NCBI RefSeq assembly: GCF_022458985.1
Contig: NC_061782.1
Coordinates: 25,904,672-25,968,671, forward strand
Direction: 5' to 3'
DNA length: 64,000 nt
Source: Mugil cephalus
Lineage: Eukaryota; Chordata; Actinopteri; Mugiliformes; Mugilidae
Each line of letters opens with the position of its first letter. The stretch's first letter is position 1. This document shows positions 24,901 through 33,829 of the stretch, piece after piece. The notes beneath the pieces are model-generated. The model did not search any database, was not told where the DNA came from, and was given only the letters and a program-made list of their open reading frames with translations. Both the position numbers and the translations under genes were made by a program.

Positions 24901-27900
24901 CACTGCATGTTTTATACCCCATTAGTGCGATATCACATGGTGATATTGCACCATGTGTGTGTGATCAGTCACAACACTTTTTATTTTATGTACAATATCA
25001 CATTTTTAAAATCTTCTGCCTCCCTTCATTAGCTGATATAATTTTTCCTTTCTTCTAATTTCTGGCCTTGCAGCTCTGGGGGATCATCAAACAGGGCTAC
25101 AAGTGCAAAGGTAAAGTTTGACTAGATTTCCAAAATTAACTCATGGCTTAACAAAGCCCTAATATTTTACTATAACACATTTATTTACTGCTATATTGCT
25201 ACTACCACTTGACTTTGCAGACTGCGGTGTAAACTGTCACAAACAATGTCGGGAGCTGCTGGTTCTGGCATGCAGGAAACTGATTCGTTCCGGCTCTCTA
25301 GGCAGTGTTTCTCCATCCAGACTGACCCACAGCTCACTGCCCAGCAGCCCCGCACTGCCCATCTGTAAAGGTAATTTTCAGCTACTAACGTGTATATACT
25401 GAACAAATATTTAGTTTTACACATCAGTAATTCTCCTTGCAAATCCTTTGTGTTTCATGTGAATTTTTCAAGCAAACAAACAATATGTTTTTTTTTTGTT
25501 TGCATTTGTCTATATAGTTGAACACCACAGGGTGTCAATATTATATGAGATTGATGCAGTTATATTGTTGAAGCTGAATTTTTTGTTGTTTCAGTGCTTG
25601 TGTGTGACCTCCCTGAGAGCTAGTTTGTTCATCTTTATTGAGTGGAGTGACCTTTTGTGGCAGGGAGGGCAATGCTACACCTCGGTGAATAGAGGGAGAG
25701 ACAGAGAAGATGTGGAAGAATGGACAGGAAAGGAGGCATGTGGTGCTGGAAGCAGCTGGTGGAGTGTAGGATCCTGTGCTTTCCAAGTCATCTCACTCAG
25801 GCTCGACGGGGTCCAGGGGGGTTCTGGGTTCTGTGGAAGAGTCCACGAGGATAAGGCGGTCCCAGTAGAGCTGGAGCTAAGTCAATGATAGGACACATAG
25901 TGATAGAGTGAAAGAGCAGACCAGCCCTTATTAGGCGGGACTCATCAGTTTTTCTTGATGTGATCCAGCACGAGCTGGCAGGTGACACCACACATGCTTG
26001 TGGACTCAAATATGAGTGTGAACATTACCAGGGCCCAGAATCAAATCCAGGGGACCCAGCCCCCAAGAAAACCACCCCAGTGCGGGAGCACATGGATACC
26101 AAGTCCAGAGAACCACCATATCCACAGGGCACGCCACACCCCGGCGCACGCGGCAAGCGATGGCAAGCACTGCCGGACCACCCAAGCGAGAATCCCCCAC
26201 CCACCACGAGGAGGCCCTGGCTCCCCACAGAAGAGAGAGGGGAAGTGCTGAGTCACCATCCTGTAAGGTTTGGTATTAATAACTTGACAGGACAAGCAGC
26301 TTTAAGTGCAACAGCTTTACCTCAGACATCCCAACATGGCTCTAACCAGGAAGTGTTGTTCTGGCCCCCATACTGTTACCTTTCACCTTAAAGTCACAGT
26401 AACAACATAACAATACACTACACGCCCGACCCGACCAGGGTCAGACCGACAGAGGACACCAAGGAGCCACCATGGACCCATCGCCATGCAGGGCCGGAGG
26501 ACAAAGCCCAGCCAAGAGGACAGACCGCTGGCTCAAGGACACCCACCCACAGAGGACCAGGCTCCCTGAGCTGTGCCAAGGGATTATGAAAGTGAGAAGT
26601 GTCCCCATTTCGGTGCTTCCTCAGTTTCAGATGGGGAAGCATAAGCCTACACCGGGACCCTGTGACCCTGGATGTGGTGTGGTGCATTAAGATTGGGGGA
26701 AAGGAGGAGGGCCCACTGACCCATCCTGGGCAGTCCCCCAAGGTGTGGTGCATTAAAAGCTTGGGTTGGGTGTATGTGCTGTACTTAGCTGTGGCTGTGA
26801 TAAGTAACATAGTGTAAAGTGGAGTGTGGTCGTAGTGCAGTTTAGGTGACAGACAAGTGTAGGCCAGGTCCCCGGCTGCTGGTATGGTGGCAGCCCAGGG
26901 GACCCATAGGCGGGATGGGCGCCCCACGAAATCAGGATGTTATGAATTTCTAAACATGATGTTCAGCCACTGTTGAGCAGGACTGTAAAGCTGAACTCAA
27001 TATCTTAACAAGAAAAATAGTTTAAATGACACATTTTTTTTTATAGCAAGCTGCTTTATTGTTATCATTTATTTATTTTACATATCAGATTTTACTCAGT
27101 CAGGACATAGAGCTAAGGATAATGAGTTAACAATTTTCCTTCCTTCAGATGAGGACAAGGTGTTTAAGTATCCAGTGGTCACATCGGTAGATCCAGCTCT
27201 GGAAACTCAGTCCATCACCCTTATGACCGGCTCAGCCCAGAGGATATCTGTGCGCCTGCAGAGGGCAACCACCAGCCAGGCCACCCAGACTGAGCCCCTG
27301 TGGGGCTGGGGGGACACAGACAGCGGTTCCCACACCTTCCCCAAAATGAAATACAGGACTCACAGGAAATCATCTAAAAATAAAGGTTTTGCTCGCTGGG
27401 AAAACCAGAATGACCGGCATCACCTGCCTGTTTCCTCCCGATGCAGTGTGGACTTGCAGGAGAAGCCAGCCATTACTGGAGAACGCCTGCAGAATGGGGT
27501 TACACACAGAGGGAAGGTAGGCCTTGCATTTACAGTATATAGCACTTCACAATGACTTATTTAGTCATCGATCCATTGTGAAGCACTGGGAACAACTCCG
27601 GGTTCAGCGTCTTGCGTAAGGGTACTTGTGCAAGCAATTCAGGAACCTGAGAATAGATTCACTAACTCTCTGGTTGATGGTTGCTGTTGTTTTGCATTCA
27701 GCTTCAGGCAACATTCATTGATAGAACAACTGTTGGCACTACAGTTTTATTTTATATTCATTATCAAACTTACATGTAACATCATCAGCTATATCTTGAA
27801 TTTGTATCATAATTAGATTCTACATGTACGCTTTAGTCAGATGTATGTATCGATAACAGATGTATGTTTATGTTGTTTTTCCTACTCTTCTTTTCTCTCT

Positions 27901-29009
27901 ATCTTCTCTGTTTCTACCCGGCTGGCCTTAGACAGATGGGTCCCTCCATATGAGCTGGATTCTGCTTGAGGTTTCTTCCTGTTAAAAGGGAGTTTTTCCT
28001 TGCCATCGTCGCATTCAGGCTGCTCTGGAGGTTTCAGGCTGGGTTTAAGACAGAGTTTTATAAAGCATCTTGAGACAATTTGTATTGTTATTGATTAAAT
28101 TGAATTAAACTGAGTTGAGTTTAGCTGAGCTGAGCTGAGCTGAATTGAATTGAATTGAATTGAATTGAAGTGAAGTGAAGTGAAGTGAAGTGAAGTGAAG
28201 TGAAGTGAAGTGAAGTGAAGTGAAGTGAAGTGAAGTGAAGTGAAGTGAAGTGAAGTGAAGTCTACTAGTTTTCTTCAGAGTCCTCATGCTGATAATTGAT
28301 CCCTAAAAGAGACTATTTCATTCAGTCATGGCAACATGTTTTGTTTGAGATAGGGATTCTCAAGATGTATACCTTCCACCAAAAGTACCAGAATGTTTAC
28401 AATGTTTAGAATGTTTTTCCCAAGAAACAGGCATTAAACAACAGGATTTCTAATTCATAAAATATATGTGTATTATTGTAATGGAAAACAATAAATAATT
28501 AAACTATAGTGCAGCTAACTGTACTGTACCTTTTGGTCCATCAGTATCCGAAGGAACATTTCACTCACTTTAAACCGTCAGATTCATTCAAAACTAGGAT
28601 TCTTGTAATTTACTGTGATATCTTTTATAAGTAAACAAATGGTAAATGGTCTTGCTCTTATATAGTGCTTTTCTACCTAATCAAAGGTACTCAAAGCGCT
28701 TTTACAGTCAGAGACACATCCACCCATTCGCTCACACAAGCACACACACATTCACACACCAGCGCCAGTTGCACTGGGAGCAACTGGGGGTTCAGTATCT
28801 TGCTCAAGGACACTTTAGCATATGGCACATTCAGGGGATCGAACCGCTAACCCTTCGGTTCATGGACAATCCGTTCTACCTATTGAGCCATAGCCGCCCC
28901 AACAAAAGACAAAAGATATATAAGTTCATTTGTTTAGTAGTAATGTTGAAGCCAGAATACCAGAAACACATGAATAAATTTTTTTTTTTTTTTACTCCAG
29001 AACAGCTGA
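12966..29009 (+). CDS. rasgrp3: RAS guanyl-releasing protein 3 (CalDAG-GEF III), 16 coding exons
   Basis: Guanine-nucleotide exchange factor that loads GTP on Ras/Rap proteins in response to diacylglycerol and calcium. Exons read: 12966-13035, 13612-13714, 15733-15795, 16213-16344, 17373-17520, 21264-21437, 22091-22207, 22317-22595, 23319-23399, 23632-23745, 23858-23973, 24739-24886, 25074-25110, 25221-25370, 27149-27516 and 29001-29009. All phases join, giving about 702 residues, close to the mammalian length as I recall it. The N-terminus [20 protein letters not shown] fits RASGRP3 rather than RASGRP1, 2 or 4. In order: Ras exchange motif (about residues 1-130); CDC25 catalytic domain (about 150-390, with [19 protein letters not shown] and [20 protein letters not shown]); two EF-hand loops (434-445 [12 protein letters not shown]; 463-474 [12 protein letters not shown]); one C1 domain (496-545) with the full H-C-C-C-C-H-C-C spacing; and a Ser/Thr-rich tail. 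Intron 2 is AT-AC. The two-codon last exon (Asn-Ser-stop) is the least certain part. Confidence 0.87.
14122..15391 (-). mobile_element. Tc1-like transposon relic with SINE insertion (rasgrp3 intron 2)
   Basis: The ends are inverted repeats (CACTCACAAGCCACTTTATTT left; AAATAAAGTGGACAGTTAGTG right), each flanked by TA. On the - strand it encodes fragments of a Tc1 transposase. At the far end the ORF has [11 protein letters not shown], a degraded form of the conserved SPDLNPIEHLWD motif. The + strand His-rich frame at 14820-14870 is an antisense artefact of it. Frames are broken. Confidence 0.8.
14262..14560 (+). mobile_element. tRNA-derived SINE inserted in the Tc1 relic
   Basis: The insert begins with GGGGCGGCGAGAAGG and a B-box-like GGGTTTGAGTCCAG. 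It runs through TACTCCGGCTTCCTCCCACC and GTGACTTGTCCAGGGTGTACC, and ends in a GATGA repeat. It interrupts the Tc1 sequence between GACATGACAG and GCATCACACAG. The same family recurs at 20.74-20.99 kb (- strand) and 53.29-53.42 kb (+ strand). Confidence 0.7.
17719..19005 (-). mobile_element. Tc1-like transposon (rasgrp3 intron 5), full length
   Basis: Terminal inverted repeats GGTAAAATAAGTATTGAACACATCACAATTTTTCATAGT (left, from 17720) and its complement (right, to about 19000) are each bounded by TA. On the - strand a Tc1 transposase is recognisable in pieces, including the C-terminal [18 protein letters not shown]. Frameshifts break it into several short ORFs, so it is inactive. It lies antisense to rasgrp3. 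Confidence 0.85.
19176..20438 (-). mobile_element. Second Tc1-like transposon (rasgrp3 intron 5)
   Basis: The ends are GTGGTGGAAGTTTTTTCGGACACCC (left) and GGGTGTCTGAAAACTTTTTTCCACCGCTG (right), with TA on both sides. On the - strand, 19762-19496 encodes [17 protein letters not shown] and [17 protein letters not shown], the central part of a Tc1 transposase. Its terminal repeats differ from the element 170 bp upstream, so the two belong to different families. It is frame-broken. Confidence 0.85.
20735..20995 (-). mobile_element. SINE fragment (same family as 14.26-14.56 kb)
   Basis: CTATCCCAGCTGTCATTGGGCGAGAGGCGGGGTACACCCTGGACAGGCTG and GGAAAACATGCAAACTCCACCCAGAAAGGCCC are the reverse complement of the fish repeat seen at 14.3 and 53.3 kb. 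Confidence 0.6.
21530..22080. other. rasgrp3 intron 6, nothing identified
   Basis: AT-rich intron sequence with a poly-A run near 21961-21977 and no recognised element. Confidence 0.4.
22596..23318. other. rasgrp3 intron 8, nothing identified
   Basis: Intron between GTGAGG (22596) and TTTTCAG (23318). A short open frame at 23038-23247 has no recognisable similarity. Confidence 0.45.
23974..24738. other. rasgrp3 intron 11 with a possible degraded SINE
   Basis: The segment 24310-24400 (CTGCTTTACAGTCACAATATGCCATTTACCCAC) resembles the tail half of the SINE family found at 28.6 kb. An (ATA)n run lies at about 24580-24602. The rest is unassigned. Confidence 0.35.
25640..26935. repeat. Unidentified GC-rich insert in rasgrp3 intron 14
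   Basis: This block is markedly more GC-rich than the flanking intron and holds overlapping open frames on both strands (25960-26391 +; 26418-26927 -), rich in Pro, Gly, Arg and His. GTGTGGTGCATTAA occurs twice (26678 and 26742). It looks like an inserted repeat rather than host exon sequence, but I recognise neither a family nor boundaries. Confidence 0.35.
27850..28262 (+). mobile_element. L2-type LINE 3' end with pentanucleotide tail
   Basis: It matches the 3' UTR of the L2 copy at 40.8-41.06 kb: GGCTGGCCTTAGACAGATGGGTCCCTCCATATGAGCTGG, then GGTTTCTTCCTGTTAAAAGGGAGTTTTTCCTTGCCA. The tail is an expanded pentamer array. Only the 3' few hundred bases are present, as expected of 5'-truncated retrotransposition. 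Confidence 0.85.
28120..28260 (+). repeat. Pentanucleotide array (TGAGC)n-(TGAAT)5-(TGAAG)19
   Basis: Three blocks of one-base-different pentamers follow one another: about three TGAGC, five TGAAT (28141-28165) and nineteen TGAAG (28166-28260). It grew from the TGAAT tail of the adjacent L2. Confidence 0.9.
28639..28905 (-). mobile_element. tRNA-derived SINE
   Basis: Read on the - strand, it starts GGGGCGGCTATGGCTCAATAGGTAG (A box) and has GGGTTAGCGGTTCGATCCCC (B box). It continues to AGCGCTTTGAGTACC and ends ATATAAGAGCAAGACCATTTACCATT. It is the best preserved copy of the family also seen at 12.4, 44.66, 45.78 and 50.64 kb. Confidence 0.8.
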
Positions 29010-29840
29010 CTTGACCATGGTGGCAAGGGCCACTGCTGGGGGTCCAGAAGACCCCTGGCAGCTAGGTCATGGAGGCTCTTCTCACTGGAAGAGGTGCTGG
29101 GCTGCCTGAGGCCCCCCGTCAGTGAGGCGGAGTTATCATGTTGTCTCTAGATTTGATGACGGACAGAGATACACGCACCTGTTATCCGGGGAGAGGAGCT
29201 CAGTGCATAACTGACCAACGTCTGCTTCCATTCACATGAGATGATTCCTCTGCCCTGGGATTGCTGAAGAAAAACTTAAGTTCTGTTGAGTTGAATGTCG
29301 TCACTTCATTGGGCAAAAGTGCAGAATGGGCCAGTTGCTTTAAACCTTGAAACCCAGCTTGGGTACAACATGAGTGAGTAAAGGCCAGGCGCAGAAAAGC
29401 TCTCCTGCTGGATGAATCTTATGGACACATGATCAGATGTAGTATGCTGTCTGTGGGAGGGTGGAAAGATATTTGTACTGTGCATATAAAGGGAAAGTCA
29501 GAGTTACTGTCAAGGGAATCCGACCCCACAGACATGTAGAACACTGAAGATGGACAACTCCAACACCTTTGGATTATTTTTTAACAATTTGTCTTAATAT
29601 GCATCTGTGTTTTTGAAAAAACAAAACAAAAAAACAACAGAAAATAACAACAACTACTTATTCCTACAGCGTCTGCATCTGATCACTACATTGCGTTTCA
29701 CTCTACGTTTATCTTGAATCACCCATTGATGAGCTTCACAAACATGTTATCTTAGGAAAAGTAGCAGTGCCAATTATATTAGCTACAGCTAGCATTAGCT
29801 GTTATACAGCTGCATAGAGTAGGGAATAAAAGATGTTCTG
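29001..29840 (+). other. rasgrp3: Putative rasgrp3 last exon and 3' UTR
   Basis: A long T-tract and TTTACTCCAG (ending 29000) form a strong acceptor in the phase needed after exon 15. The frame reads Asn-Ser-stop at 29007-29009. Non-repetitive sequence follows, with an AATAAA signal at 29825-29830. Confidence 0.5.
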
Positions 29841-29949
29841 TAGTGTTCACTGTGGGAGCGGAGCAGAATCAGTCAGTGTTGGGTGTAGTGGATAGACTTC
29901 TTCAGCTCTTCTGCCACTCAGTATCCTTGGTAGGGATGTGGAGGTGGTG

Positions 29950-30400
29950 GAAGAGTAGTAATACATGGGAGTGACCATTGACAAAAAACTGAACTGGAGG
30001 ACCAACAGTACAGCTGTGTACATGAAGGTCTGCAGCAGACTCTACAGAGGACAACAGACTCAGTCTGTTGTGGCCAGCATCCTTTTCTCTGCTGTGGTCT
30101 GCTGGGGGAACAGCATTGCAGCCAGTGATGCCAATAGACTGAATAAACTGATCGGGAAGGCTGGCTCTGTCACTGGCTGCAGACAGGAAACTTTTGAAGT
30201 GGTGGTGGAAAGGAGGACACTTAACAAACTGTTATCAATCATGGATAACCCTGACCACCCTCTACAGGTGATAGACAGACAACATAGCTCCTTCTCCAAG
30301 AGACTTGTACAACTCTGTTGTCTCAAAGAACGCCACAGGAAATCTTTCCTGCCTCAGGCTATACACCTGTTCAACTCCTAATTTTTATGTGACAGATAAC
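29950..30400 (+). mobile_element. CR1/L2-clade LINE, reverse transcriptase C-terminus
   Basis: A 138-codon open frame (29965-30381) begins GVTIDKKLNWRTN and contains SVVASILFSAVVCWGNSI, then IGKAGSVTGC and SIMDNPDHPL. This is the C-terminal part of a fish CR1-like reverse transcriptase. A 3' UTR and a tetranucleotide tail (30506-30654) follow. The same family appears at 31.33-31.98 kb (-) and 54.70-55.39 kb (+). Confidence 0.8.
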
Positions 30401-30505
30401 ACTCTGTACATTACTTGTTCTCCTTTTTACTTTTGCATTCACTTATTTTTATACTTCTTGTAAATATTGTATATATAGTATGTTGTGTTTTCCTGTTATA
30501 TATAG

Positions 30506-30578
<73 letters not shown>

Positions 30579-30583
30579 GTCTA

Positions 30584-30654
<71 letters not shown>
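30506..30654 (+). repeat. (TATC)n-(TGTC)n-(TATC)n microsatellite
   Basis: Pure tetranucleotide array with an internal TGTC block, placed as the tail of the LINE fragment before it. The Tyr-Leu-Ser-Ile open frames over it are artefacts. Confidence 0.95.
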
Positions 30655-30988
30655 TTTGTATTTGTTGAGAGAAAAAGTATTTGTAGTCAAATAAAATTCA
30701 AAATAGATGTAAAATCCATTTTTAGTTACACTTCTAATTTAGGATATGTAAGTGATAAAATAAGTATTATAAAAATGTATGGATGTATATGCAATATTGG
30801 TTGGTGTTTTGTGTGAAATGCAGCTAATATAAATTATTTAGGCTGACTTGAAGGGGCAGAACATGACTGTGATGATGATTTGGTGCTTGTGGGTGACAAT
30901 AGGGGTGACTGTGTCTCAGTACATGCAGTGTCCTTGATACTGTACTGTACTGTACTTGAGACTGTACAGCGCATTGAATATCAATAGG

Positions 30989-31094
<106 letters not shown>

Positions 31095-31329
31095 ATTTGT
31101 CTCACTGAGACAAACACCTCCAACTCCAACATATCCATCCTTTCGGATTATTTGTTGATCTAACTGATGTCTTTTTTTGCTGGTACTACTTCCTCAACAA
31201 ACCACAGCAAAGTACAGGACACTCACTACAACAGACCTGTGGAAAGACTCTAATAACTTGCTGCATACATTGAAAGACCTGAGCTTCCTGTAAACAGCAT
31301 TACTGTTGTCCAGTCCAGTCTGTTGTTCA

Positions 31330-31980
31330 TATGGACTCCCAGGTATTCTTAGTGGTCCACTACTTTCACCTCCAGGCTCTGGATGGTGATGGGCTCCACT
31401 GGTGTCCTCTTCCTCCCGAAGTCAATAACCAGCTCCTTGGTCTTGCCCACGTACAAAGTCCACAATCCGTGTGCTATACTCCACCTCCTGTCCATCTCTA
31501 ATGCACTGTACCACTGCAGAACTTCTAGGTGGTAGGACCCAGAGCTGTATTGGAGATCAGAGGTGTAAAGAGAGAACAGAAATGGAGATAGGACAGTCTC
31601 CTGTGGTGCCCGCACATTACTGACAACAGTATCTGACAGGGAGAAAGTCCAGCCGCACAAACTGGGTCCTATCAGAAGAGTAATCAGCAATCCAGGAGAC
31701 AGTGGAGGAGCTGACACCCATCCTGAGCAGCTTCTCACTCAACAGAAAGGGCTGAATGGTGTTAAAAGCACTGGAGAAATCAAAGAACATGATCCTCACA
31801 GTGCCCTTCCCAACATTCAGGTGGGAGTGAGCTCGCTGCAGCATGTAGATAACAGCATCATCCACACCAACATGAGGCTGATATGCAAACTGAAGAGGGT
31901 CCGAGACAGGGGCCACCAGGGGTCTTAGCTGTACCAGGAGTCTCTCCAGGACCTTCAGGACGTGTGATGTCAGAAAAAAT
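31330..31980 (-). mobile_element. CR1/L2-clade LINE reverse transcriptase fragment
   Basis: On the - strand it encodes LKVLERLLVQLRPLV, DPLQFAYQPHVGVDDAVIYML and IMFFDFSSAFNTIQP, the fingers/palm start of the reverse transcriptase, then SWIADYSSDRTQFVRL. A frameshift near 31620 splits it. It is the N-terminal half of the family whose C-terminal half lies at 29.96 kb on the other strand. Confidence 0.8.
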
Positions 31981-32071
31981 AATAATACTAATAATTGTAA
32001 ACACACAAAAAAATCATAATGGTCATTAACAGCACAACACAGGTGGTGAAATTTTTTTTAATGATCATTAC

Positions 32072-33828
32072 AGTTTTTCTCAGTCGATTTGGTGCTTTTC
32101 TCAGATCAGAATGAAAGTTCTCACAACCCAATTCAATTCAATTCAATTCAGTTTTATTTATAACGCGCCAATAACAATACTAATCGTCTCAAGACGCTTC
32201 ACAAAAACCAGCCTGCAACCTCAAGAGCACCGTGAGGGCAACGGTGGCAAGGAAAAACTCCCTTTTAACAGGAAGAAACCTTGAGCAGAACCCAGCTCAT
32301 ATGGAGGGAACCATCTGCCGAAGGCCAGCCGGGTAGAAACGGAGAAGATAGAGAGAAAAGAAGAGCAGGAGAAACAGATAAACAAACTTCTGTCATAGAT
32401 ACATATATCAAGCTGAAGGAAACATGTAGGGTCTAGTAATATAACACATAGCTGATGATCTGTGACAGTTTGTGAGTATAACAGGAATCATGGGCAGGTT
32501 GGTGAATTGTTCATCTAGGTAGGAGTGGATAACTGGAGGAGGACATGAAGACTGGGGCAGATGCAGTTTATGGAGCTCCACAGGTCTGATACACAGCAAT
32601 CCAGACTATGAAGACTGGGCTGGTTGATGAGGCCACAGCAGCAGATGTAGCTTAGAACTCCACAACTATTAGTTAAACCTCCACAACACTGAGTCATTTG
32701 TGCACATCATCGTAGCAGTTTCTCATTCCTTTGAACAAATTGCAAGTGCTTTTGGACATGTATCAGTTACTTTCAACACTACTCAACATTATCATTTGAT
32801 TATGTCATGTCAGTCAAAATGAAACATACTTATGAATGCTGAATAGTCATTCCCTATAAAACTAATAGTCCTCATTTCATTGCTTGAGTCATTACATACA
32901 AAATTGCTAACTTCATACATTCCGTTATAATTTTTTTTCCTGAAAATGTCTCCTAAATTGAAGAATTGCTCTCAGGTGAACTTCAGCTTTCACTTATGAG
33001 GAAATATGTGAAGTTTTAGTTGTAACCAATGACAAACCACTTGTCCACAGTCACTCAGAGGTGAATCCCATGAACCCTCCCTTGGCAAGCATATATGAAC
33101 CAAGTAGGACATAGTGTGTACCATTTCTACAATTCTGTGACACAAAAATGGAATGTCAGCATTGTGGAGGAGGGCTGAGAATCCGCAGAGGAAGGGGAAG
33201 GGGACAAAACAGGGGCAGAAGAAGAGGTGAAGTACATAGGCAAATTCCTGATGAAATTAGGGCTACACTTGTTGACCATGTTGTGAATCACGGCCTCACT
33301 ATGTCTGAGGCTGGTCGACGAGTGAAACCAAATGTAGGGAGAACCACTGTGAATTCCATCATTCAAACATTGGGAGAACAGGTATGTATAGTATTGGACA
33401 GTAATCCCTATACCTTGTTATATCTCATATTTACTGTACATTTCTATAATTTTGATCTGCAACACATAGGACTGCAAGACAACCTCGCAAAGGTGGAAGG
33501 GGGCCTGTTTTTACTCCACAACAAGAGGAAGCCATTTGTGCAATGGTTATTGTAAACAATTCAATAACTTTGAGAAAGATTCAAAGAGCCGTTATAGATG
33601 ATGACAATATCTTTGCCAATATTGAATCAGTTTCAATCGCAACAATTGACCGAGTGTTCAGGAGGAATGAAATGCGCATGAAACAACTTTACAATGTGCC
33701 ATTTTAAAGGAACAGTGAAAGTGTGAAGGAGACCCATCACCAGTATGTACAAGTAAAGCTTGAGTGTGCGTCATACTCTAATGTTCAGCACTGTAAACTG
33801 TTTTACTTTGTGTAGTTCCATGCAGTAC
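32072..33828 (+). mobile_element. IS630/Tc1-mariner-like transposon, copy A (truncated)
   Basis: The left terminus ACAGTTTTTCTCAGTCGATTTGG is nearly identical to that of copy B. A transposase exon starts at the ATG at 33148 (MECQHCGGGLRIRRGRGRG), with a basic Arg/Gly-rich stretch then a helix-turn-helix region (IPDEIRATLVDHVV...MSEAGRRV). It ends at a GTATGT donor near 33380 and resumes after ACATAG near 33470, so the gene has an intron. The DDE catalytic part is missing, because copy B starts at 33830. An L2 3' end is inserted near the left terminus. Confidence 0.7.
32127..32695 (-). mobile_element. L2-type LINE 3' end inserted in copy A
   Basis: It begins (CAATT)n GTTTTATTTATAACGCGCCAATAACAA and continues as the reverse complement of the L2 3' UTR at 40.5-41.06 kb, including the TTAACAGGAAGAAACCTTGAGCAGAACC segment. 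It interrupts the IS630-like copy after TCTCACAACC. Confidence 0.85.
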
Positions 33829-33829
33829 A

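Noticed and set aside
25960..26391. 143-codon Pro-rich open frame within rasgrp3
   Set aside because: It lies in intron 14, lacks splice signals linking it to neighbouring exons in phase, and the overlapping - strand frames show it is a composition effect.
28105..28287. Leu-His-Phe-Thr-Ser repeat protein on the - strand
   Set aside because: It is a translation of the pentanucleotide tail of an L2 element.
30415..30816. 133-codon open frame with Tyr-Leu-Ser-Ile repeats, looking like a repetitive membrane protein
   Set aside because: It is a translation of the (TATC)n/(TGTC)n microsatellite.
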